Source: Verrucomicrobiales bacterium | Lineage (GTDB): Bacteria; Verrucomicrobiota; Verrucomicrobiia; Limisphaerales; CANJXF01 | Direction: 5' to 3' | Length of the DNA stretch: 35,461 nt | NCBI GenBank assembly: GCA_947478865.1 | Contig: CANJXF010000043.1 | Span: forward strand, 1 to 35,461 | In this document: one piece after another, positions 23,728 through 31,905 of the stretch | How the letters are laid out: each line of letters begins with the position of its first letter | Position numbering within the stretch: position 1 is the stretch's first letter | Translations under genes and position numbers: made by a program | Notes under the pieces: generated by a model | What the model was told of the DNA's origin: nothing | The model's input: the letters and a program-made list of their open reading frames with translations, nothing else | The model's database searches: none

Positions 23728-25008
23728 TTGGCCGGGATTCACTACGAATGGCAATTCAATGGAACAAATATTGCGGGAGCAACAAACTCCACCCTCGCGC
23801 TGTCGAGCGTTCAAGCAACCAATGAAGGCAGTTACCGGGTAGTTGTTTCCACTGGAGCGGGTTCGGTCACAAGTGCGGTTGCCACCTTCACACTGGTTCG
23901 CACGCCTCAAATCGTTTCTGTAACTCCTTCAGTGCCCGGTTTTATTTGGGTCACGAGCAGCACGAATTTGACGGTCGTCGTGACGGCGGCAGGAACAAAT
24001 CTTTACCCAATTCACTATCAGTGGAAACGGAATGGCACGGTGAATACGAATCAATTGTCTGCGGGTTATCCGTTAAATGCCGGTTTGCAAGCTAGTTCAT
24101 TGGACGGAGACTATTCCGTGATCGTCACCAACGCCGCTGGCTCGACTAATATCGGGACTTGGCAGGTTCAAGCATTTTATTCAGGCATGGTAGCTGCCTG
24201 GGATGCCGAGAGTCACGATCTTCTCAGCCGTCCATCTGAGTTGACCAACACGCTTTCGATTGCAACGGGGCCGATTCACTCTCTCGCAGTGAGTGAGGAA
24301 GGGACGGTGTCTGCGTGGGGTGGGAATTCGTCCGGCCAAACCAATGTGCCATCCGGTTTAACAAACGCCATCTCCGTGGCAGCGGGAACGAATCACAGCC
24401 TGGCTTTGCGCTCTGACGGAACGGTCGTTGCGTGGGGAAGGACTAATGAGAATCAGTGCGCGGTGCCATCGGGATTGAGCAATGTGCTGGCGATTGCGGC
24501 GGGAGGAAACCAGAGCTTGGCTTTGTTCAATAGCGGAACGGTTACAAATTGGGGTGCCACTGTCGGGGTTATTCCCGCCAACATGACGAATGTCACAGCC
24601 ATTGCCGCCGGAACGAATTTCTGCCTGGCCTTGCGCAGCAATGGAACCGTGGTGGGATGGGGTGACAACGGGGTGGGTCAAACCAACGTGCCGTTCTCTG
24701 CGAGCAATGTGGTGGCAATCGCGGCGGGAGATTCGCACGGATTGGCGCTGCGGAGCGATGGCCATGTGATTTCATGGGGCAGCGTGACAAATGTGCCGGT
24801 TGACTTGACCAATGTCATGGCGGTGGCGGCGGGTTCGGGTGTCAGCTTGGCGTTGAAAAATGGCGGGACGGTGATGACTTGGACCAATGCCGGGCAAACC
24901 AACATCCCGACTTTGACCAAGGTCATTTTTGAAATTGCTCACGAGATTCAGATTCGTGAAAATCGAGTTCCTCTCCTATCCAGCTTCATCTCTTTATGCG
25001 TATTCTAA
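23728..25008 (+). CDS. Ig-like/RCC1 repeat protein, truncated at both ends (probable gene remnant)
   Basis: The frame holds an Ig-like domain (up to about residue 65), a second Ig-like domain (about 70-150) and RCC1-type repeats of about 48 residues (about 155-400) such as HSLALRSDGTVVAWG and NVVAIAAGDSHGLALRSDG. The first start codon, TTG at 23728, lies inside the first Ig domain. Its opening strands (PWITSQPQ...GATVTFSVEA) are encoded upstream at 23653-23727 in the same frame, which has no start codon and no signal peptide. At the 3' end the repeats break off after GQTNIP, and unrelated residues follow to the stop. Intact members are long secreted proteins. I read this as an internal fragment, without internal stops, wedged between the polyketide synthase and its methyltransferase. 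Confidence 0.6.
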   Translation: MAGIHYEWQFNGTNIAGATNSTLALSSVQATNEGSYRVVVSTGAGSVTSAVATFTLVRTPQIVSVTPSVPGFIWVTSSTNLTVVVTAAGTNLYPIHYQWKRNGTVNTNQLSAGYPLNAGLQASSLDGDYSVIVTNAAGSTNIGTWQVQAFYSGMVAAWDAESHDLLSRPSELTNTLSIATGPIHSLAVSEEGTVSAWGGNSSGQTNVPSGLTNAISVAAGTNHSLALRSDGTVVAWGRTNENQCAVPSGLSNVLAIAAGGNQSLALFNSGTVTNWGATVGVIPANMTNVTAIAAGTNFCLALRSNGTVVGWGDNGVGQTNVPFSASNVVAIAAGDSHGLALRSDGHVISWGSVTNVPVDLTNVMAVAAGSGVSLALKNGGTVMTWTNAGQTNIPTLTKVIFEIAHEIQIRENRVPLLSSFISLCVF

Positions 25009-25015
25009 ATTTAAG

Positions 25016-25711
25016 ATGAAACGCGTTGTTGAACCCGAACTACTCGACGAACTTTCGCCGGACGATCCGCGCGCGCGGCGGTCGCGGCGGGACTTGCGCC
25101 GGGTCAACTTCTTCATGCGCAACGTCGAAATCGTCGAACGCAGGTTGCTCAAAGCATTTCCCGACGAACCTCCGCGACAGATCATGGAATTGGGCGCGGG
25201 CGATGGAACATTCATGCTCCAACTGGCCAGAAAGCTATCCCGGCAGTGGGGCAACGTGGAGATCGTGCTCGTCGATCGTTTGAAAACGATTTCCCTGGAA
25301 ACCGTGCGGGAACTCAATCAACTCGGTTGGCGCGTTGAGGTGGTTTGTGCGGACATTTTCGAGTGGCTCCCGAAATGCGAACGGGCCGATTGCGTGATGG
25401 CGAATTTGTTCCTGCACCACTTCGAAGTGGACGGACTCGCGCTGCTGCTCCGTCTGGCGGCAGCGAAATCAAACGTGTTTTTGGCCTGCGAACCGCGCCG
25501 GTCCACGCTGGCGCTGGCTGGAGCACGGTTGCTCGGGCTAATCGGTTGCAATGACGTAACCCGTAACGATGCGCTGGTGAGCGTGCGCGCGGGTTTTCGA
25601 GGAAGGGAACTCTCCGAGCTGTGGCCCACGGCAAATGTTCGCCGGTTGGACGAAACAAATGCGGGTTTGTTTGGCCACGGTTTCACGGCGACCTCATTTG
25701 CGGCGCGCTGA
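25016..25711 (+). CDS. Class I SAM-dependent methyltransferase (type III PKS-associated type)
   Basis: 231 aa with a Rossmann methyltransferase core: IMELGAGDGTFMLQLAR (motif I), VEIVLVDRL (motif II), VEVVCADIFEWLP and RADCVMANLFLHHFE (motif IV region). The N-terminus KRVVEPELLDELSPDDPRARRSRRDLRRVNFFMRN is the signature I know from methyltransferases encoded next to bacterial type III polyketide synthases, where they probably methylate the pyrone or resorcinol product. The link to the synthase at 21357-22418 is thus inferred from family and shared strand, although 2.6 kb of unrelated sequence lies between. The start at 25016 fits the family; the upstream extension to 24929 belongs to the repeat-protein remnant. 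Confidence 0.85.
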   Translation: MKRVVEPELLDELSPDDPRARRSRRDLRRVNFFMRNVEIVERRLLKAFPDEPPRQIMELGAGDGTFMLQLARKLSRQWGNVEIVLVDRLKTISLETVRELNQLGWRVEVVCADIFEWLPKCERADCVMANLFLHHFEVDGLALLLRLAAAKSNVFLACEPRRSTLALAGARLLGLIGCNDVTRNDALVSVRAGFRGRELSELWPTANVRRLDETNAGLFGHGFTATSFAAR

Positions 25712-25769
25712 CCCGTTTTCTCGCGACAAACTTCTTGGCGTTCTCTGTTTGTTGAGGGATTACTTTGCC

Positions 25770-26408
25770 ATGCTAGTTACTGATTTTATTCCAGCCGAAG
25801 AAAAGGGAAGTCGCCGCCTGATGGTTTTGCTGCATGGCCTGGGCGACAGCATGGAGGGTTATCGCTGGATGCCGGAGACGCTGCAATTGCCATGGATGAA
25901 TTACCTGCTGGTCAATGCGCCGGATGGTTATTACGGCGGATTTTCCTGGTACGACTTCGCCAGCAATCCTGCGCCCGGAATCAAGCGCAGTCGGGAACTG
26001 CTTTTCCAGATGCTCGACGGGTTGCGCGAGAAAGGCTTTCCCACGAGCGAGACGATTCTGTTCGGCTTTTCGCAAGGTTGCCTGATGACGTTGGAAGTGG
26101 GCCTGCGCTATCCGCATTTGTTCGCGGGATTGATCGGCGTGAGCGGTTACGCGCATGAGCCGGAGAGATTGTTGAAAGAATTGTCGCCGGTCGCAACGCA
26201 GCAGCGTTTTCTGATCACGCACGGCACAAAAGATCCAATGATTCCATTTGAAAAAGTCAAAGAGCAGGTGGAAGCTTTTCATGAGGCGGGATTACAAATT
26301 GATTGGCGCGAGTTTCAAAAGGCCCACACGATTGCGGGCGAGGAAGAGATCAGCGTGATTCGAGATTTCGTGGTGAATCGGTACGCCGGGACGAGCGAAA
26401 CGGATTGA
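25770..26408 (+). CDS. Phospholipase/carboxylesterase-family alpha/beta hydrolase
   Basis: 212 aa of the small esterase family (like YpfH and EstB). It has VLLHGLGDSMEGYRWMPE (oxyanion-hole region), the nucleophile Ser101 in LFGFSQGCLMTLE, Asp155 in HGTKDPMIPFE and His186 in KAHTIAGEE, a complete catalytic triad. No signal peptide is present, so it is cytoplasmic. The start at 25770 is preferred because the preceding in-frame codons overlap the methyltransferase gene. It follows that gene by 58 bp on the same strand; the natural ester substrate is unknown. Confidence 0.92.
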   Translation: MLVTDFIPAEEKGSRRLMVLLHGLGDSMEGYRWMPETLQLPWMNYLLVNAPDGYYGGFSWYDFASNPAPGIKRSRELLFQMLDGLREKGFPTSETILFGFSQGCLMTLEVGLRYPHLFAGLIGVSGYAHEPERLLKELSPVATQQRFLITHGTKDPMIPFEKVKEQVEAFHEAGLQIDWREFQKAHTIAGEEEISVIRDFVVNRYAGTSETD

Positions 26409-26473
26409 GCTGCGAATCAGTTTAATTGGGCATCCACAGTTTGATGGCCAGCCATTTTTCCGGGGAGTGAATT

Positions 26474-28180
26474 ATGAATTGGAAAATTCTGTTCGTTGTG
26501 ATCGGGTGCGGCTTTTCTGGGATCGAAATGGTTTCAGGCCAAACCATCCTAAATATTACTCCGGGGTTTGGCGCGCCTGGGGAACAAATTTTTATTCAAG
26601 GCTTCGGATTTGCCGGTTCGACCAATGTGAGGTTCACGTTGAACAAGAACGTGCCGGTGACGCCGCCTTCGGACCTTGCTTTCAATGTGGTCGTGCCCGC
26701 AGGAGCGACGACGGGTCCGCTCCAGATGGTGAAAAACGGGGTGGTCGGTCCAGCGAGCATGCAGAGTTTTATCGTGATCGGCCAGGAACCTTACATCACC
26801 GGTTTCGCCCCAAACTTTGGAGCGCCGGGCGCAGTGAATATTATCATCAGCGGAACCCACTTCACCGGCATAACCAATGTGAGCTTCAACGGAACACGCG
26901 TAACCGGATTTGGCGTCACTGCGGAGACGCAACTTCATGTGACCAATTTGCCGGCCGGAATCACGACGGGGCCGATCAGCCTCACTCGTTCAAATCTCAC
27001 CGGGACGAGCAGCAGCTATTTTTTTGTTGCGCCGAGTATCGCGAGTTTTTCCCCTTCCAGCGGCCGTGTCGGAAACGTTGTGGTGATAAAAGGCCAGAAT
27101 TTCACGGGCGCAACGGCGGTGACTTTTAACAGTGTGAACGCTCCCGGATTTGTGGTTAACAGCAACACGCAGATTACGGTCTCAGTGCCGACGAACGCCA
27201 CGACCGGCCGGATCGGGGTCACAACGCCAGCCGCGCAGGTGCTCTCCAGCAGCAACTTCGTGGTGTCGCCGACCATTTACAGTTTTTCACCTGCCTTTGG
27301 AAAACCGGGAACCAACGTCACAATTCTTGGAGCAAATCTGCTCGGCAACACGGCGGTCTCCTTCAACGGCGTGAATGCGGTCGTGGGTGGAGGCGGAACG
27401 AGTAATCAAATTACCGCTACGGTTCCCGCTGCTGCGACGAGCGGCCCGATAACCGTCACGACGACCAATGGCTCGTTTACGACGGTGAGCAATTTCTTTT
27501 TGCCGCCAGCGATTAGCTCTTTTACCCCGCTCTTTGGCAACGTCGGGACGTCGGTGAGTCTTCAAGGTTCAAACTTCACCTATGCCTCCGCCGTGAGCTT
27601 TAGTGGAATCGCGGCGAATTTCACGGTGGTGAACAACACGCGGATTACCGCAACAGTTCCGTCTGGGGCGACGACTGGACCTATTTCTGTGACCACGCCC
27701 GGTGGGAGCGCAAGTGCCGTGGCGGCTTTTTATTTGCCGCCGGTGATCAGCGGACTTAACCCTGCAAATGGATTCCCGCTGACCCAGGTTACTGTCTCGG
27801 GAACGAATTTCTTGCAGGCCACGGCTGTGAAATTCAACGGCGTCAGCGCCAGTTATTCCGTTTCCAATAACAACCGAATCGTGGCGACGGTTCCGGCCAC
27901 GGCCACAACCGGTGCCATTTCGGTCACGGCTCCCGGCGGGACAGGAACAAGCGGCACGTTTGTCGTGAATGTGGTGACCCTCACGATTGCGTGGCTCACA
28001 AATCGTGCAGTCCAAATTTCGTGGCCGACCAATGCGGTTGGTTTTGCGTTGCAGGGGAACACCAATCTTTCCACGACGAACTGGGCGGTTCTTACCAACG
28101 TGCCGGCAATCAGCAACGGAACAAACTATGTGACCAACTCGATTGCGAAGAGCCCGCATTTTTTTCGGCTGAGGAAATAA
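26474..28180 (+). CDS. Secreted IPT/TIG repeat protein
   Basis: 568 aa. A signal peptide (MNWKILFVVIGCGFSGIEMVSG) is followed by six IPT/TIG immunoglobulin-like repeats of about 78 residues, each opening I..F.P..G..G..V.I.G.NF and closing with ATTGPISVTT-type strands. The C-terminal 65 residues (ISWPTNAVGFALQGNTNL...SPHFFRLRK) form the terminal domain common in exported Verrucomicrobiota repeat proteins, which may act in sorting or surface attachment. A good Shine-Dalgarno site (GGGGAG) precedes the ATG by about 7 nt. Repeats 4-6 are the most alike, pointing to recent duplication. The binding partner is unknown. It is convergent with the DUF362 gene (25 bp between stops). Confidence 0.9.
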   Translation: MNWKILFVVIGCGFSGIEMVSGQTILNITPGFGAPGEQIFIQGFGFAGSTNVRFTLNKNVPVTPPSDLAFNVVVPAGATTGPLQMVKNGVVGPASMQSFIVIGQEPYITGFAPNFGAPGAVNIIISGTHFTGITNVSFNGTRVTGFGVTAETQLHVTNLPAGITTGPISLTRSNLTGTSSSYFFVAPSIASFSPSSGRVGNVVVIKGQNFTGATAVTFNSVNAPGFVVNSNTQITVSVPTNATTGRIGVTTPAAQVLSSSNFVVSPTIYSFSPAFGKPGTNVTILGANLLGNTAVSFNGVNAVVGGGGTSNQITATVPAAATSGPITVTTTNGSFTTVSNFFLPPAISSFTPLFGNVGTSVSLQGSNFTYASAVSFSGIAANFTVVNNTRITATVPSGATTGPISVTTPGGSASAVAAFYLPPVISGLNPANGFPLTQVTVSGTNFLQATAVKFNGVSASYSVSNNNRIVATVPATATTGAISVTAPGGTGTSGTFVVNVVTLTIAWLTNRAVQISWPTNAVGFALQGNTNLSTTNWAVLTNVPAISNGTNYVTNSIAKSPHFFRLRK

Positions 28181-28205
28181 AAGGGAGCAAGACCGACTGC
28201 GGAGA

Positions 28206-29237
28206 TTAAGGCGTGGTTTCGATCTGGATGCTTTTCAAATTGCTCACGCCGAGTTCGAGCAGGGACGCATTCTGGTAGATTTCCAAATTCGTTTTGCTGG
28301 GTGGAACTTTGGCAAGGAGACGTTGTTTGTTGAGCTCCTGAATCGCCAGGGAATCGAGCGCGATCGGGTCCTTGCTCAGCCAGATTTGATTCAGCGCCGC
28401 AGAGTAATGGAGCAGGCTGCGTTGCTCGCCTTGATATTGGCAAAGCAACGCGTCGGTGATGTTCAACACCACTTTGTCGCCCACGCTGGGCAGGGCGTAA
28501 ATCTCCGGCAGCGCGGTCGCCAGTCGCTCACCTTGTTCAAAACGTTGCGTGTTATCGACGCTGCCAAAACCGACGTTGCCGAGATTTCCGGTTGTGCCAG
28601 CCAGATTGTGATTGAGCAGGGGAACGATGCTGATGATTTTGGTGATCTCCTTTGAAACCAATTTCGTGACGAAGGATTTTCGTCCAAGACCCGGCCCTTT
28701 TTTCCCGAATTCCAGATCGCCCCAAACGAGATTGCCGATCAGCGGATTGTCGTAAAAATTGTTTTCGTCGAAGCCCGCCATCGAGGCCGATGCGATACGC
28801 ACGTGCAATCGTTCGGCCAATTCGCCATAACCGGCCAATCGCAGATGCGTCAATTCTTTGTCCCAGATGATGATTTTGTTGGTGGGAATTCCGGAAGCGA
28901 TCAGCCCCTCGACCACGGCCGCCACGACGCTCGGCCGGGTGCCGCTGTTGGCGCCGGGCTCGGAGTAAACTTTGATGCCGACCACGTCTTTGCTCGAAAC
29001 AAAGGTTCGCCAGGCGAGCGCGATGTTTGTTTTGCCGGTCAGCTGGAGCAATCCGCGGTTGACGAGTGCGCGAACTTTTTCCGGCTGAGGTTGGAACGCG
29101 ATGGTCGCATCGGGATCGGTCGCGACGACGACGCGCGCGGCCGGGCCGGGAGTTTCACGGGAAAAAAGAGTGGGCGCTGCGTGTGTCTGGAGCGACAGCA
29201 GCAAACCGGCAGTTAATAGAAAAAATCGTTTAAACAC
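28206..29237 (-). CDS. DUF362 domain-containing exported protein
   Basis: From the GTG at 29237 the protein has 343 aa and begins with a clean signal peptide (MFKRFFLLTAGLLLSLQTHA). An ATG at 29306 would add 23 residues in front of it and overlap the divergent gene, so the GTG is preferred. The DUF362 domain covers most of the chain: SSKDVVGIKVYSEPGANSGTRPSVVAAVVEGLI, KIIIWDKE, ITKIISIVPLLNHNLAGTTGNLGNVGFGS and the closing WLSKDPIALDSLAIQEL. The family function is unknown, and no ferredoxin-type Cys cluster is seen here. It is convergent with the TIG gene and divergent from the TPR lipoprotein gene. Confidence 0.88.
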   Translation of the reverse strand: MFKRFFLLTAGLLLSLQTHAAPTLFSRETPGPAARVVVATDPDATIAFQPQPEKVRALVNRGLLQLTGKTNIALAWRTFVSSKDVVGIKVYSEPGANSGTRPSVVAAVVEGLIASGIPTNKIIIWDKELTHLRLAGYGELAERLHVRIASASMAGFDENNFYDNPLIGNLVWGDLEFGKKGPGLGRKSFVTKLVSKEITKIISIVPLLNHNLAGTTGNLGNVGFGSVDNTQRFEQGERLATALPEIYALPSVGDKVVLNITDALLCQYQGEQRSLLHYSAALNQIWLSKDPIALDSLAIQELNKQRLLAKVPPSKTNLEIYQNASLLELGVSNLKSIQIETTP

Positions 29238-29256
29238 TGCGAAAACCGGGCGTTTC

Positions 29257-29285
29257 TTGACACTTCGGGCGGCGGATGTTACCAC
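29257..29285 (+). promoter_or_regulatory. Candidate promoter of the TPR lipoprotein gene
   Basis: A perfect TTGACA (29257-29262), a 17-nt spacer and a weak TACCAC (29280-29285); the ATG at 29294 is 8 nt further on, again a leaderless geometry. The -35 overlaps the 5' end of the divergent DUF362 leader. Confidence 0.45.
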
Positions 29286-29293
29286 CCTTTCCA

Positions 29294-31207
29294 ATGCTGA
29301 CCACAAAAAAGCGGACGCAAATTTTCGTCATTTTCCTTCTCAGTTTGCTGATGATTGGAGGGTGGACCGGATGTGCTCCGGCCGGCGCGCGCGCGTTGCT
29401 GAAGGGCGAGCGATTAATCAAGGAAGGCAAGTATGCTGAAGCGGTCAAAAGCTTTGAAGAAGTCACGGCAGCCCTGCCCGATAACGCCAAGGCGTGGAAC
29501 CATCTCGGGCTGGGTTATCAATATGCGGGCGATCCCAAAAAAGCCGCGCAGGCCTACCAGACGGCGCTCAAGCTGGACCGAAATTTTGCGGAAGCGCGGT
29601 ATAATTTGGGCTCGTTGTATCTGGATCAGAATAATTTGGCCGCTGCGATCACCGATTTGACCACTTACACTCAATTCAACCCGAAGAATCCCGACGGTTG
29701 GCTTAAACTTGGCCTTGCGCAAAAACGGCTCGGCATGGCGAGCGCCGGCGCGGAGAAAATCCGCCAACTGGATTTCGCGAAAAAGAATCTTGAGGCTGCG
29801 CAAAAAATTCAGCCATCGGCGGAGGCGTTGAATGCAATCGGGGTAATTCAAATCCAGCGTGGCCATGCGCGCGATGCGATTCCCTACTTTACGACCGCGT
29901 TGCAGTTGCAACCGAATTTTTCCGACGCGCTGCTCAATCTGGCCGTGGTCTATCATCAATATGTCAATGATCGCAGGCTGGCATTGCTAAATTACCGGCA
30001 ATTTCTCGCCGTCGCAAAACAAGCTCCGGAAGCGGCTCAGGTCCAATTGATCGTGCGCCAATTGGAAAGCGAATTGAATCCCCCGGCGGCTCGCCCTCCC
30101 GTGACTCCAACTCCCGTGCCGGTTGTCTCCAAGCCCGCAACGGCGGTCGCGTCGAATGTTCCTGCGGTGGTGGCGTCAGTGCCCCCGCCGAAAACGGAGA
30201 CGAATCTCCCCAAGCCGGCGGTTGTCGCGAAACCGCCGGTCGCGGTCGTTGCTTCGCCGAAAGCGCAGACCCAGCTTGCTCCGCAGCATGTGCCCCAGGT
30301 CCAGCCGCTGCCGCCGCCGGTTGCGCTTCCAAAAAAAGAGGTTCCGGTGGAAGTAACACGGTTGCCTGATCCTGTGCCGATCAAATCAGCCCAGGAAATT
30401 CAGGGATTGAATATCGTTAAACCGGTGATCGCAATTTCCTCCAATAACACCGCGGCAGCCGCTCCAGCCAATTCCGTGCGCCAAACCACCGCACCCCAAA
30501 AAAATCCTAGTGTGGTTGCGCGGCTGAATCCGGTTACCTGGTTCAAACGCAAACCAAAAGCCATTACGCCGATGACGGAATCGCCGGTCAAAACCGCGTC
30601 CAAGAATGTTGCCGAAATTTCCGATCCCCTGCCCAGGACTGAAGTTCAGACGCAGCCCGATCCTCCCGAAGCGGCACCGAGCAAACCCGTGGTTTTACGC
30701 TACAAATATCGTTCGCCGGGTCGGCCTGCGGAAGGGAAGCGTGCGGATGCCGAACCGTTGTTTGCGCGGGGATTACAGTCCCAACGCGATCGCCGGTTGT
30801 CCGATGCTCTGGAAGCCTATCGCCAGGCGATCAAGGCGGACCCGACTTATTTCGAAGCGAGCTACAATCTGGCCGTAGTGTCGCGCGATTCGGGCGACCT
30901 GGGTGCGGCTCTGGTCGCTTACGAACATGCCTTGGCGGTCATGCCGGAATCGCTGAACGCACGGTTCAATTTCGCCTTCACCTTGCAGGAATCCGGCTAT
31001 TTTCAGGATGCGGCCAATGAACTGCAAACGTGTCTCGCGAAGAATCCAAATGAGACACGAGCACACCTGTTATTGGGCAATCTCTACTCCCAACGGCTCT
31101 CTCAAGTCGCCAAAGCGCGAGAACATTACCAGAAAGTGCTGGATGCGGAACCCCGCCACCCACAAGCGACGCAGATCCGATATTGGCTGGCCGCTCATGG
31201 TCCTTAA
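29294..31207 (+). CDS. TPR-repeat lipoprotein
   Basis: The 637 aa start MLTTKKRTQIFVIFLLSLLMIGGWTGCAPAG, a signal with a lipobox-like WTGC. Cys lipidation would anchor it in a membrane outside the cytoplasm. Residues about 35-230 hold at least five TPR units (AKAWNHLGLGYQYAGDPKKAAQAYQTALKLD and others). A long Pro/Ala/Val/Lys-rich linker (about 250-480) is probably disordered. Three further TPRs (about 495-630) follow, for example DALEAYRQAIKADPTYFEASYNLAVVSRDSGD. TPRs mediate protein-protein contacts; a partner cannot be named. An in-frame ATG at 29276 would add six residues before the signal. It is followed after 62 bp by cvpA and dnaG on the same strand. Confidence 0.88.
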   Translation: MLTTKKRTQIFVIFLLSLLMIGGWTGCAPAGARALLKGERLIKEGKYAEAVKSFEEVTAALPDNAKAWNHLGLGYQYAGDPKKAAQAYQTALKLDRNFAEARYNLGSLYLDQNNLAAAITDLTTYTQFNPKNPDGWLKLGLAQKRLGMASAGAEKIRQLDFAKKNLEAAQKIQPSAEALNAIGVIQIQRGHARDAIPYFTTALQLQPNFSDALLNLAVVYHQYVNDRRLALLNYRQFLAVAKQAPEAAQVQLIVRQLESELNPPAARPPVTPTPVPVVSKPATAVASNVPAVVASVPPPKTETNLPKPAVVAKPPVAVVASPKAQTQLAPQHVPQVQPLPPPVALPKKEVPVEVTRLPDPVPIKSAQEIQGLNIVKPVIAISSNNTAAAAPANSVRQTTAPQKNPSVVARLNPVTWFKRKPKAITPMTESPVKTASKNVAEISDPLPRTEVQTQPDPPEAAPSKPVVLRYKYRSPGRPAEGKRADAEPLFARGLQSQRDRRLSDALEAYRQAIKADPTYFEASYNLAVVSRDSGDLGAALVAYEHALAVMPESLNARFNFAFTLQESGYFQDAANELQTCLAKNPNETRAHLLLGNLYSQRLSQVAKAREHYQKVLDAEPRHPQATQIRYWLAAHGP

Positions 31208-31269
31208 GATTCGTCGGGCAACCTGTTGGTAGCATTCTTGCTAATGAATTGGGCTGAAATGACGATTTT

Positions 31270-31902
31270 ATGAAGAATTTACCGTTTAATTGGGTTGATG
31301 GACTGATTCTCGTTTTGCTGGTGGTTGGCGTTTTCCGTGGACGCAAACGCGGAATGTCCGAGGAGCTGCTGACGTTTATACAGTGGCTGGTGATCGTTTT
31401 TGCGGGATGCCGAGTTTATCAATATGCGGGCAAACTTTTGTCCGAAAACGCCCCGATGAGTTTGCTGACCTGTTATCTGGCGGTGTATCTGGCGTTCGCG
31501 ATTTTCACGAAGCTGATCTTTTCGCAAATTCAGCATATTGTTGGCGAAAAGCTCGTCGGAAGTAATTTTTTTGGCGACTCCGAATATTATCTTGGCATGT
31601 TTGCAGGAATGATTCGCTTTGCCTGCGTGATTCTGATGTTGATGGCGTTGATCAATGCGCGATTAATAACCGATAAAGAACGCGCCGAAACCGCACGCAT
31701 GCAGACCAAGAATTTTGAAGGCATCTCGTTCCCAACCTTTGGCTCGATCCAGCAGGATGTATTATTTAAATCGTTCGCCGGCCAACAAGTGAAGGCATAC
31801 CTCAGTTTTGTTTTGATTCAATCGACGGTTTCCAAAGACGTCCCGCTGCGCCGTGATGACGGAAAAGCGCTGGCCGAACTTATTGGGAAGACGTCAAAGT
31901 AA
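31270..31902 (+). CDS. CvpA-family membrane protein
   Basis: 210 aa with four hydrophobic segments (DGLILVLLVVGVFRG, LLTFIQWLVIVFAGCRVY, LTCYLAVYLAFAIFTKLIF, YLGMFAGMIRFACVILMLMALI). The opening NWVDGLILVLLVVGVFRGRKRGMSEEL and G.FAGMIRFACVI match CvpA, which is linked to colicin V production and envelope homeostasis. The C-terminal 60 residues are soluble. The stop lies 3 nt before the dnaG ATG, so translation is probably coupled. Function is known only in outline. Confidence 0.85.
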   Translation: MKNLPFNWVDGLILVLLVVGVFRGRKRGMSEELLTFIQWLVIVFAGCRVYQYAGKLLSENAPMSLLTCYLAVYLAFAIFTKLIFSQIQHIVGEKLVGSNFFGDSEYYLGMFAGMIRFACVILMLMALINARLITDKERAETARMQTKNFEGISFPTFGSIQQDVLFKSFAGQQVKAYLSFVLIQSTVSKDVPLRRDDGKALAELIGKTSK

Positions 31903-31905
31903 TTC

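Noticed and set aside
23728-28180. Regular DNA repeats suggestive of a CRISPR or satellite array
   Set aside because: They are degenerate, in-frame repeats encoding RCC1 and IPT/TIG protein units, without constant repeats and unique spacers.
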